Assembly (NCBI GenBank): GCA_026874595.1
Contig: CM049311.1
Location: forward strand, 18,749,676-18,813,675
From: Sipunculus nudus
Taxonomy: Eukaryota > Annelida > Sipuncula > Golfingiida > Sipunculidae
DNA length: 64,000 nucleotides
Reading direction: 5' to 3'
Below, one piece after another: positions 47,654 to 59,245 of this stretch (positions are counted from its first letter, which is position 1; each line of letters starts with the position of its first letter). A program made the translations under genes and the position numbers. Under the pieces are notes generated by a model. That model saw only the letters and a program-made list of their open reading frames with translations, did not search any database and had not been told where the DNA came from.

Positions 47654-49141
47654 CTATTTACGGCATTAGGGGGTGGGAGCATCCTTTACTTAAGGCATTG
47701 GGTGGACAATTTGGTATGTATTTTACAGTCCACTTTGTCTTAATTAGAATGACATATTCTGACATGCTCAGTGCCAATTTTTGTCCCTTTGGTTTTATTT
47801 TTCCCTTTTGAACGATTCACAAAAATGTATTATCATATTGGTCCCCCTAATATTTTGTAAATAGGACATATGGTTTATATAGTCTGATGTATATACTTAA
47901 CCTCAATACACGTATTAATGTGATCATCCTTTTATAGCAGCATTAGAGGGATATTTTGTAAATATTTTGCAACAATTTTCTATTAAAGAAAATATCATTT
48001 TTATAAATATCCTACAAGTTGTTTTATTTAATATATGATATAATTAACATTTAATTTTTTGGGCACGTACGACAACAGTTTATATAGACCAATATATATA
48101 TATTTAACCTTAATACCTGTATTAAGGGGACCCTCCTTTAATGACAACATTAAGGGGAAATTTTGTATATATTTTGCGACAACTCTTACTAAAATCAAAT
48201 ATCATTTTATTATCATTTTACAAGTTATTTTTATTTATGTTGGATATAATTAAATGTTGATATTTAGATTATTATTATGCAAGTACCACTTATAGCTTAG
48301 GTAGACCTATGTTAATTCAGCATGGTCGGGGGGTATTTTTATATTTTATTTTTCTACAACTTTCAATTAAGTCAAATATCATTTTATTAATATTTTACCA
48401 GTTATGTTGATTAATGTAATATATCAATACATATTGATATTAAGATTAATATTATGCACGCACAGCATAAAGCTAAGGCAGCTCAATTTATATATGAAGC
48501 TTTCATACTAGTATAAATGTGACCACTAATGAATTACAGCATTAGGGGACATTCGGTACGGGGCCGGAGGCTGAGCAATGTCTGTGCTCTGTCAGAGAGC
48601 AGAAAAAGGGGGCGTTGGTTCCGGCGGCGGGAGGGGGATAGTTCGAGCTAGAAGCCATTTTTATTTATTAATTTTTTCTGCCTTAGAACGCTCAGATCTC
48701 GAGGGGGGGCGGATTAAGGCTAAGTAACTGCTATGTACTTTTTGCGACAAATTTAAATTAATCAAATGACATTTTAAAAATGATTTTCCTCATGATAAAC
48801 CCTTTTGAAAGGAAAATAACACATTCAATCATGCTCTTTAAAATGGCAGGGGGGGGGAGTGGGATTCCAAAAATAGCAAACTTTTGGACGTCTTCTTGTA
48901 AATTAATAACAATATTATAAATAAACGCCAGTCTGCAATGCCTTTTCAGTCCACACACTGTACAGGTTTTGGGCTGAATGTTTGACAGTTAGACAAAGAT
49001 TCAGGAGAATAGCACAAGTGTCACTTTGCCATGCAATATATTTCATTTCATGTATGTAGTTAAAATTTTAAAGCTCATTTTAGTGTCCTCAACAATGATT
49101 ACACAAATTGTTCTAAATTTTTTTTCAATGAAACCTGGAAA
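47653..49141. repeat. Degenerate ~170-275-bp repeats, unit B only
   Basis: A recurring pattern is G/ACATTAGGGG or similar, then ATTTTGTAAATATTTTGC-(G/A)ACAA, then AAATATCATTTT-AT and a TTACAAGTT-like word. G-rich words start near 47664, 47940, 48148, 48319 and 48539. A GC-rich patch (about 48560-48720) with (G)7 runs lies near the end. There is no coding similarity. The block ends at the duplication junction. Confidence 0.6.
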
Positions 49142-49844
49142 TTACAACTGTGACGTTCGAGGAATCTGCACTTGACCTAAAAAAATAATGGAACTTTTAA
49201 TATTTCTTTACTGGAAAATTGAAATGAAAGATAAAATAAATAAATACGATTTTTGGCACTTTTTTAAAACTAAACATTGCTTAAAAAACATAGCTTGTTT
49301 CAATGAAACTGCATAAATTAGCCATACGTATAAACTCCTTTTTCAAACAGAAAAGAAATGTCCGAGGATTTACATTTGAACAATATTTTCTAAACTTCAT
49401 GGAGGGTGATCTTGAAAACAACTGAACTTACGCCTTATTAAAAGGGAAAGGGAGGTGAAAGAACTGCTGATATACAAAACTTACCAATCACTGGGCTGCT
49501 ATCAGAATTGCAAATGAGCAAAATATAATAAACTACCAGATTTACTCCAAGTCACTGAAAATGATGAAAGCAGTTGATTGGACATGTTTATTAGATACAC
49601 AGCATAGTTTTTACAAACTTGCACAAACATATGCAGTGCAGTATGTTACAATACACTACAAACATCTGGGTAACCTCCTTTATATACCACCATATATTGT
49701 CATCATGGTAAGGTCATTCAGATTTCGCATTCATGATTGTGAGACTGCATGACATATCATTTGCATGAAAACTATTGCACAAAAAGGGAAATGCTTATTG
49801 CTTTTATATGTTATGACAGATTATTTTTCAAGTTCTTTAAGTCA

Positions 49845-50280
49845 AACCACTGCTGAGATATGAGTGATTTTATCCCATGGCACACAAACAGACGGAGGCT
49901 GTGCATAATTTGTTGCAGGTCACACCACCAGGAGGATATGTCAAACCAGTTCTGAGATATAAGCCCGGGTTTCTGCAGCCTAAACGTGAAAGTAGGTGGC
50001 GCCACCTGTCATAAAATCAAGAAAACTATCTAGTATGTATACACATGCAAAATTTCAGATGGATAGGTCCAACCACGACAGAGATATGAGTGATTTAAAC
50101 CCAAGGCAGAAAAAACAGATGGACGCTATGCAAAAATGGTTGCTGATGGTGCCACCATTTATTGTGTATGTTATAAAGCGACCCAAGAGCTACTTTCCTG
50201 CATAATTTTAGCCCGATTGGTCAAACGTGTCCGAAGATATGTTGGTTAATGTGTCAAAAAAGACGCATAGTGAGATGCAC
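49845..50280. repeat. Degenerate ~100-150-bp minisatellite, copy 2
   Basis: This is the counterpart of 29185-29620 in the recent duplication, nearly identical. The stretch 49142-51766 otherwise holds no recognisable gene. Confidence 0.55.
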
Positions 50281-51765
50281 TGAGGATAGGAAAGGTCAGA
50301 GGTCAACGTGAAATGTTGGCTCCAGTTCACCTGTGACCTTATTATGGGGTCAATCTTGTGCCGGGATCTGGGAAAATTTTTATGAGTTAGTTCAGGCTTG
50401 CAAGTTAAATTCTCTGTCTGTCTATCTGCCTGTAGGAGAACTTTCACTAACAGTTGAATGCAGATGGTTTATCATAATCTTTATTATACAACCAACCGAA
50501 TTCTACATATTTTTTAGCAGCCATGTCATCCTGTGGGTGAGGAATAAATGATATAGCTGTCTAAGCCCTGTCAACAATGGAAACTGACTTAACTTAAGAT
50601 GCACAGTTTTCTTGCTGTCTTGACACCAGTGGCACAGCAGGGTGATCACTTGATTAGATAATAATGAGGTGTGGCAAAATACCAGATGTCTTCAGGGAGT
50701 ATACAGGGTAGATTCTGCCAGGCAAACAGTGCAAGCTGTGAGTGTTTGGCTTTTAAATGATTTAAATGGATATTAAATTCGTTCAAATGCAACATTACCA
50801 CAACATGGCAATTGACATCTTCTAGATTACTTAAGAAATGTTTTGTACATTGGAGTGGAAAAAGCTTTACAATAACAGAAATACATATCATCCAAACCGT
50901 GTAATTAATGAAAATGCTAAAGTTCTGCAATAAGAGAATGAAAAACGATTGTTTAAGTATTGTTACTGTAGTTGGTAAAGGAGGACTCAATTAACTGTTG
51001 TACAATAAGTAGATATATTATAAACCGATTTGATATTATCCCACACTCCTTTATTCATACTTTCAGTCATTATTCTAAAAATATCAGAACTAAATATTTT
51101 TAATTTACAAGAATTATCACATACCCTGATTCAATCCATTAAGTAATAATCAATTTAAAGTATATAAAAAATATATATTTGATTTGTATATGTAAATTTC
51201 TTGACTATACGTTAATATATTAAGGTTAAAATAGGAAGGTATACTTATTAAAATAAACAGTACATGTATATATTTTAGATGTGCAAGTGATTGATGAGAA
51301 AGTATATTATAACAATATGTAAAATTAAAGTTAAGAATGTCTATTGATTATAGATTATTATTTTTATAACTTTTATTATTATCATTACTTTTTATTATGA
51401 TGTATTTGCAAATTGGTTATTTCACCACTTCTTCTTCCATACTCAGTTTTAAGATACAGTGTTACTTGGGTATAAGTTTATTAATTTATTATTATTATTA
51501 TTATACTTTGTTTAATTGGTTTTGTTTTGTTTGTTTGATTTCTGTTTGTTTAAATTTTAATTGATCATAATTGTGATTTCTCCGTTTTTGCTTGTATAAT
51601 AAGACTTAAAATGTTGATTGTATTGAAGGAACTATAGGCCTTTTTCCAAAATAAACTTTATCACGCTATTAACTTCAATCATTTGTATTTTATAAACTGA
51701 TATTTTTATATTTAATATCAAGTATGTATGAATCCTGGCCCAAAGCCTTTCACTTATCCATATTC

Positions 51766-51766
<1 letters not shown>

Positions 51767-51828
<62 letters not shown>
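51767..51828. repeat. TA microsatellite abutting the Penelope element, unit B
   Basis: The tract of ~31 TA units ends exactly at the CAGTTG terminus of the element. The same site in A has a short AAATAAAT and TA run. Confidence 0.95.
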
Positions 51829-51831
<3 letters not shown>

Positions 51832-52056
51832 TTGTTGACAGTCTTATTTTTGCAAAAACTGATGGCAGAGTGCTCGATGGGTGACCAGAGCATTTCTATG
51901 TTGTATAGAAAGAACTAAAGTAAGTTTTCGGCAGGCATTTCATGACTAATTAGTTTCGTACCACACGCTCAATGCGCGTGGCACTCTTCAGATGTTGTAG
52001 CCTAATAGTGCTGTGAATATCAGCTGCGGGGGTCTATTGTAAAGTCACTGGGGCCA
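51829..52056 (-). repeat. Downstream pseudo-LTR, unit B
   Basis: It is equivalent to 31168-31395, with the long-helix ribozyme. Confidence 0.85.
51933..52003 (-). ncRNA. Hammerhead ribozyme, long helix II (unit B, downstream)
   Basis: It has the same core as 31272-31342. Helix II keeps 11 pairs. Compared with unit A, one A-U pair has become G-U and so stays paired, while the pair next to the loop is now A-A. All catalytic core bases are intact. Confidence 0.88.
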
Positions 52057-52109
52057 GGATCAGCTGTGTGGTGTCATCCATCTTTGTTGAGGGGCGGCAT
52101 CTGGTGGCT

Positions 52110-54175
52110 TTACTGGGCCGAGTTCTGGGGGCTGCGTATAAGGAAACCAGAGATAAATATCGTTCTGGTGTTTTCGTTGTAGCTTGTTTGGTGTTGGTAT
52201 AGGTTCCGCAGCCGGAATTTATGTGCGTGTTTACATGCCTTCACAAATTCATTTCTTTTATTTAGAGTTGCGAGTTGGGTTGGCATATAATTAAGTATTT
52301 CTTCCAAAGGCACAAATTACATCTGTTTGTTGCCGTAGATAGGGTTTTGCACGTTTGAGAATTGTCCATGTTATGTTGTGGCGCACGTTGTTATCCTTTA
52401 GTTCCCAGATATATTTACTAAGTTCTGTGCAATGTTTGCTGTCTGCATTCTTGAACGAGGTTTTGTGGTTATTAAATCTGGTTTCAAGGGGTTCTCTGTT
52501 GAAACGACGTATGTCTGGTTTCCTTTATAATTGTAGTCTTAAGTGGTAACTGTTGCCTGATATATCACTGACTCTGTAAGGTATTGTCCGGGTATAGGGA
52601 AGTCTGCGGAATTTCTACAGTTGCATTTTTTGGCTGGTGGTGTTTCGGTTTTTTTTTGGAGATGATAGTTTATTGTGCCCATCGATGTTCTGTTTTAGCT
52701 TGGTCATACAGCTGCAGCTGATTTTGATTGTGTTGCGGTTGAACAGTTTGTGTAGTACATGGTTTGGGGGACATTCCTTATCAGGCATTTTGAAGAAATT
52801 TCGGCCGATGTCGGTGGCGACATTTTTGCTGTACGGTGGACTAAACCATATGACGTTTCGCTGTCGTTTTTTTCTTTTGACTGCTGTTTGTTCTCGGTGT
52901 AAATTTCAGATGGGACTTGTATCCACTTTGTTGGAGTACTTCTTGATATGAGGGTGTTGCTTGTTTAAAAGTTTCTTCATCACATGATATTTCGCTTAGT
53001 CTCTTGTTGATGGAATCTGGGATGTTCTTTATTGCCGTCCATGGGTGGTTGGATTTGCGATGTACGTATAATGGTGTGTTGCTGGGCTTGTACGGTGCGT
53101 ATTTTCCAGTCGAGGTTTAATGTGACTTTTTTTTTATGTTTTCTATTTTGCGGGGGATACTTTTATAACTCCAAGGCCATCGTCCCTGTAAAGACCAACA
53201 ATTTTGTCGTGTTATTTTGTGATTTCTTACAGCAAGAATGTGCCAACTAGTTCACAAGTTTAGGTGCCGTTGAGCTGCCCATTGTGACATTAAATAGTTT
53301 AGATGTAGCCCTTTCCCCCCAAGGTTTCTCCGAGTGGTATAAGCGAGCTTTTTATGCATGTACGACGATTTTCTGTTCTTCTGGTATGATGTCTACGTAT
53401 TTCGAGGCGAAGTCGAGTGCAGCATCCAACAGGTTGGCCGTCATTGATGGATTGAAATCTATAACATCTATAAATGTTATGAGGGGATCCTTCCTTTTTT
53501 ATCTGATGTTGTTGAACCTTGATAGAACAGCTGCCGTGTTCTTCCACTGGTTTTAACCTGAACGTTCTAGGACTTGGTTGTTGATTATGTCTAATAATTA
53601 TTTGCTAATCTTCCCGACCTCGAGTTTTGACGGGTTTATGTGAGGGCATGGAGGATTATTGGCAAATTTTGGCTTGCGGGCTTTCAGTATTATGAATGCC
53701 ACTCGTTTGGCTGTTTTGTTAATTCTATCATCAAGCTTTAAAGATTCTGTAATATGTTTTGATTCTTACTCGATTGAGTTGATGTGTATTTGGCTAACCT
53801 TTTTGTAGGTTTTTGTGATGTTCTTTTCCAGTAGCTCTATATATATTGGAGCCTCTAATTTGTAGAAATTGTTGGTTTTGTCTGCGGGAACAAGAAGTTC
53901 TTCTGTCGTTTTTATTTTCTTGTTGATGTCGGCTGAAAATTGTTTTTAGAAACGACATTTCCGGTATAGTTGATGGTGTCGTTCCAGAATTAAATCCAAA
54001 ATTGTAGTCCGTATTGTAGTCGCGATCTAGTTTGGCTTCTGGATTCAAATCGAAATAGGCTTTTCATCACATGCGTTTGCAGAGGTGTTCCGTTTTCTCA
54101 ATGAGGTTTCTGTTGTAAACTTTTTCATTTGGCAGCGGCATGTTTTTAGTGGAGTAATCGAAACTTATTCGTTCG
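52110..54175 (-). pseudogene. Penelope-type RT / GIY-YIG endonuclease, decayed (unit B)
   Basis: It has the same domain order as the unit A copy, and in places is better preserved. The catalytic motif C GLYRDDGLGV is intact (YRDD at 53179-53190). The YAPYKPSNTPLYVHRKSNHP segment near 53085 is complete where A has a deletion. The last open stretch (52110-52313) reads through EEILNYMPTQLATLNKRNEF and CKHAHKFRLRN, the typical C-terminal tail. It is still broken: motif A reads DFNPS instead of DFYPS, and frameshifts separate motif A from the downstream blocks. It shares most lesions with unit A, so the element was dead before duplication. Confidence 0.88.
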
Positions 54176-54226
54176 TTGTCAGCAGTTGTTGCAAACAGTG
54201 CTTAACATAAATGGAGCGTATAAATA

Positions 54227-54436
54227 CAGTTGTATATAGTCATATTTTGTTGCAAATACTGATGGCAGAGTGCTCGATGGGTGACCAGAGCATTTTGATG
54301 TTTTATAGAAAGAAGTAAACAAGGTTTTCTGCAGGCATTTCATGACTAATTAGTTTCGTTTGGCACTCTTCAGATGTTGTAGCCTGATAGTACTATGGTT
54401 TTTCAGTTGCGGGGGTCTATTGTAAAGTCACTGGGG
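54227..54436 (-). repeat. Upstream pseudo-LTR, unit B
   Basis: It is equivalent to 33547-33756, with the minimal-helix ribozyme. Confidence 0.85.
54333..54385 (-). ncRNA. Hammerhead ribozyme, minimal helix II (unit B, upstream)
   Basis: It is identical to 33653-33705 over the core and helices, so the short helix II predates the duplication. Confidence 0.8.
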
Positions 54437-54484
54437 CCAGATGCCGGCCCTCAACAAAGATGGATGACACCACACAGCTGATCC

Positions 54485-55370
54485 AGATGTCCTTATTAGG
54501 CAGGTTTGCACTGCACTTTAATGTCATCGAAGACAACACACAATCAAAGGTTCGCTGATTTGACTGTTGGCGGTACGGGCTTGCTGAAACCACTTCCTTA
54601 CCGCGAGCTTCTGTTTCTCATTCTGTTCCCTGGAGTAGAACCGCTTACTGTCACCGGCAGAATTTTCCTCGAAACGGTTAGATATTTGGCTTGCGTTTAA
54701 GAACATTTGAAATTTGAGTCTTTCCGCATTGAAACTGGTCTTCAAATGCTCGCAGACTCTTCTTTAAAGTTTCACTGAAACGGATGGGCTTCAATTTCCC
54801 CGACAACTACAGCTCCCGCCTGGGAATACGGGTGCTGGCGCCTGTTGGCATTTTCCGGTACTATCCTTGCGTCATTCCTTTGCGTTAATCTCAATAATGT
54901 CAATGCACTAATGGCAAAGGCTTTGATGCCATTTAACTTCGTCTAATTATTTATAAAGGTGAACATTGTTTTCGGTGTTCAATTAACTTTCTTTGAATAT
55001 TTAGTTTGTTTGAGCTTGTTATCTTTCACAAAGAATGGGTTTCAGATTAAAAGGGGGTTTATCGGCCCTTGTGATCAAACGTCGACTCGTAATTGGCATA
55101 AACAACAAACAATCTGTGCAGGATGAGGGCTTTATTCGACACGGATTATCAGTTTGACTTATCCTGACTATGATCCCTTCATTAAGTCCGGGCTTTGCAC
55201 AAAGAGATGCCTTATTTGCATTAATTAATTGCGTGATTACCACTGATGTGGGTAGTCCTTGCCTCGACATCGTCAACTGCGTGAATCGGTCACTGGACTC
55301 TCCCGGTCGGCGCTTGGTAGGGATTGTGAGCACAACAAAGCGGTATATGAGCAAAGAGAAGTAAGCTAAA
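54485..55370. other. Less AT-rich stretch upstream of Penelope element, unit B
   Basis: This is the counterpart of 33805-34690. The plus frame at 54506 stops earlier than in A, again arguing against coding. Confidence 0.4.
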
Positions 55371-55852
55371 TATTATTTTGACAAGAAAACACCCGTATTC
55401 TTTGTTTTTTCGCGAACAAGAAATCAAAATGTTTATCGGGTTCAGCAACCGGGCACTCTTCTGCTGATCGTGTCCGTTTGTGCCAGATTGATGTACCGTG
55501 AAAACATGGGTGTGTCTAAAACCAGGAGGGATCCGACCGAAGGTAAAAATATAACCCGGAGACGTCCATATCTTTATTAAAGGGGCCTAGATTCGTAGTT
55601 TTTCCCAAACACTTCTTTTTTAACGTGTGCAGTTTAGGATGCTTAAATTGCAAATGTATAAATTATTAATTTAATTATCCAAACATACCTTACCCAGAGA
55701 CGACCCGGAGGAATACCTCGGCCGCCATGTTGCCATCGCCCAACTGCATGAGTGCTTCCCACACTCCACCACAGATGCCGCCACCTGCATGTCTAATGGC
55801 CCGGCCTGATTTTATATATATACCTTAAGAAAATTAGGGGAAACAGTTATTC

Positions 55853-55856
<4 letters not shown>

Positions 55857-55890
<34 letters not shown>

Positions 55891-55912
55891 CATATAATAT
55901 GTATATATGATA

Positions 55913-55961
<49 letters not shown>

Positions 55962-55967
55962 ATATAT
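55857..55967. repeat. Compound TA microsatellite, unit B end
   Basis: This is the counterpart of 35177-35322, shorter by several dozen bases. Confidence 0.95.
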
Positions 55968-56132
55968 ACGTGTGTGTGTATGGCTTGTGCCAGCATCAGC
56001 TGTCCGTAGTCCAAATTAGGTGTCCGCCCTAGAGAAGTTTTTTCAATACATAACATAGAGGAACAATTCAAGGAACTCTTGTATTGTGTCCGTAATTGCC
56101 CGTTGTCCGCCTTAGAGAGGTGCCTACAAAAC

Positions 56133-56140
56133 CATATATA

Positions 56141-56188
<48 letters not shown>
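56133..56188. repeat. TA microsatellite, unit B end
   Basis: This is the counterpart of 35490-35559. The stretch 55371-56600 is otherwise featureless AT-rich DNA. Confidence 0.95.
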
Positions 56189-56191
<3 letters not shown>

Positions 56192-58429
56192 GATTTTTAT
56201 ACACTTTATTCACAGGGGATTGAATAGTTGATATTGCTTCGTTTTTAATTCCATGTGTATGTAGAAAGTTTTGTCTCCTTCAAATATCGTTCATGCGCAA
56301 TGATTTATTTTTGGTTATTGTACCTTGTTTTGAAACTTCTGCTTGCTAATCCGATGTGGCAGGCGGTCTGCTGGTCAGTTATAACTCTGGCTTTATAAAT
56401 TGTCTGTGGCTTGGCAGTTTCCGTCTAGGTGGCAACTGTTTTTCTCCCTGCAGTTACGGTTTTTTACGGGGAGCGTTCGGGCGTGTTTTGTCGTGATTCT
56501 TTTGTTGTGTGTTATTATTTGCATCATGTTCCTCAGGCAACTGTAGCTTATTTTGATAGAGTTTCTGATGAATATTTTATCCAGTTTGTGGGGTTTTGTA
56601 GTATTTAATCACATGGCAATCTCAAAGAACAGTATAATATTTAAAAATTATTATAATAGCAATGAAATCAGCTGTCCAGTCATCCATGTGCAAAATATAG
56701 CACAATAGTCCAATATATAGTCCAATAGCACAAATTGTGTTTGCATAATCTTCCATTGAGCCCTTGCAAGAATTAACATATCATATTGATAAGATTTATC
56801 AAATTTCTGCTCACCCTTTTGGAATACAATTCATATAAATGAATAGAAATTATCAGTTTATTAATCATTGCGTATTCTATGGTTTCTACGGAATTGGAAC
56901 CTGAATGATCTTTCTTTTTTTCGGTTTAATCAATTTACATGCATAAAGGTAAGCCTTGCGTACTTTTGCCCCTTGTTTTTATGCTTTAAATAACTTTGTT
57001 TCATCAATATCAGGGGATTATTCATAGTATGTTACGATTTATAATCCATCTTTTCTATATTGGTATAGAGTGTAGAGAAACCTGCGAAATGGAGAATCTA
57101 ATGTAGAATCTAATGTAATTGGGCCACCAGTGCGATGTGAATGAGCGCTTATAGACCTGAACATTGAAGGCCGATTGCCCATAGTTACGAACGAAAAAAG
57201 ATATGTTAACAAAGTTCAGCTTGGCTACTCATATCCTGTCGCAAGAACCAACCCGTCATTTTAGCTCGGCCATTAAACAGACTTGGCGTTCAACAATAAG
57301 GGCTACACAACACCTCATGACTACACTAATGGTGAGCTGTATTGGAATTTTTGCAGGTATGTGAAAATGTTGTGAAAATTACTGTGCCCTTCTTATACAG
57401 AAATCCCGAATAATGCGAAAGCTGCATATGAATGAATGCGTATAAAGAATAATTTGTTCTAACATGACCATTTTCAGGTGTCTATTATTATGCTTGCCAA
57501 GCAACAATTGACGAGATTTCCCCAAACCTTTTTTTAGATATCGAGGGGTTAAGATACACAACAAGACTAGGTAATAGCAAGTGATTATAAAATTCCATGA
57601 TTATAGTCATCACAAATCAAAAAACGACCAAAAACAAAACGTCGCCATTTAGCTTACTCATATATGTATGGCATGGGGAATTTATGTTTGAAAGGAAGGA
57701 ATGAATTAGTATACATTTGCTCCAGTCCTTATGAAGCTTAATATTTGGTCGGTTCAAAATTTTTCATGTCGTCAGTTTGTTGTGCTTTCAAACATGATGT
57801 AATGAGCTTTAAACACTTCAGAAATGGTTGCACCATTTAACATCAACTTTAACAGAAATGTTTATTACGAAACTGTATAATTCATCGCTGATGTTGACCT
57901 AATTTTCATAAGCTGATATATAGTGTCCATTTTTTGTAGATAATCCGTTAAGTGTTATTATTTTGTTATTCATACTATGGGTAACATTTTTATATCTATA
58001 GAGTAAATAAAATGGGAATAAATTCAATTGATCCTTTTGACATTCTGTTTAAGAGGAAAATTTTGGTCGATCGCAACATTACAGAAATAGTTTCACACAA
58101 GACAAATAAACCAAAATGTAGAAAACACTTAACAAGGACTGCGATATATTCATTCCTTGGGAACAGATATAAAGTAGTCCGACCTGATGACGTCAGTAAA
58201 TGAGACGTGATACGCGACTAATCTTTATGACATCTTGTGACGTCACTGTTGTCTCCCAACCATATGCATGGAAAGTCGCCTGTGCAGGAGCGTTTTCGCG
58301 ATTAATTAGCATTATAAGGTCAAAGAGGCGCAGCATAAGGGCTTAGGTGGTTAGGTCAATTGTGTGATGATACTATTTTGAACTAAATGAACATTCTTAA
58401 AAGTGGCCGTGCAATAGTAATCTTTAAGA

Positions 58430-58912
58430 AGGCTCATTTTTACGTGGTATAGAGATGAATTGGATATCATATATATTTTTGGTTCAAACAACTCCGCGTG
58501 ACAAAAACAGCGGAGTCGTTACCCTGACATAAAAGGTTGGTACGGTCGTACAACATGTTGGTTATACAGCTCCTTGTTTTAATCTGTTAACCACAAGACC
58601 ATCTAGCCATCTGTTGTGCTTGGATTTCTTCCTGTCAGTAAACCCTCATGGAGTTTGTTTATCATTAATGTTCCTTTGTTATCCATAAACTCAGAAGAAA
58701 TAGTTATCGTAGCAAACATTTTGACCTTACATTTCTGATAAACCCTTTTTTCAAGGGTTAGATTTAAGCTGAATTGTCCATTTCAAAGAGTAACAGATAC
58801 CGATTTTCATAAAGACACCAAGGTTAACGAATACAAAGAGTGCAGCGAAATGAAGGAGTATAACGTACCCTGTCAAATTCAAACTTATAAAGGATCTATT
58901 TATATATATATA

Positions 58913-59009
<97 letters not shown>

Positions 59010-59245
59010 CTCCCATAGTATCCACAGTTAAAAATGTTATCAAGACATACAATATAACCATATATCCTAGGGTATATGAATAACCTTAACGCGTTAAGAG
59101 CCGGTTAATAAATGCTGTAACGTTCCCTGTTTAAACAACTTGACCTGGTACACCATGACAGACAAATGTTCTTAACGTTTGTTTTTCTTCATTTAGTGAA
59201 ATACCTATAGTAAATGCTCAAAGGGTCTGCTGTTCAAAAATTGTT
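58430..59245. repeat. Older module, first copy in unit C
   Basis: It is nearly identical to 37720-38520 except for TA-tract length. A second copy would be expected beyond the window. Confidence 0.7.
58900..59007. repeat. TA microsatellite, unit C
   Basis: This is the counterpart of 38184-38280, slightly longer. Confidence 0.95.

Larger units (their letters stand above)
28431..49141. repeat. Recent ~20.7-kb tandem duplication, copy 1
   Basis: From 28431 the sequence matches 49142 onward at high similarity with an offset of about 20.7 kb, through the Penelope element and into unit B, which in turn matches unit C. The boundary is abrupt. Left of 28431 lies a LINE; left of 49142 lies unrelated TA-rich and degenerate-repeat sequence. 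The junction words share TTACAACTGTGA. Confidence 0.85.
51829..54484 (-). mobile_element. Penelope-like retroelement, copy in unit B
   Basis: This is the colinear counterpart of 31168-33804: downstream pseudo-LTR 51829-52056, inverted arms 52057-52104 and 54437-54484, and upstream pseudo-LTR 54227-54436. The neighbouring TA tract (51767-51828) is much longer here. The two copies differ by scattered substitutions and small indels, so they descend from one insertion copied by the duplication. Confidence 0.9.
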
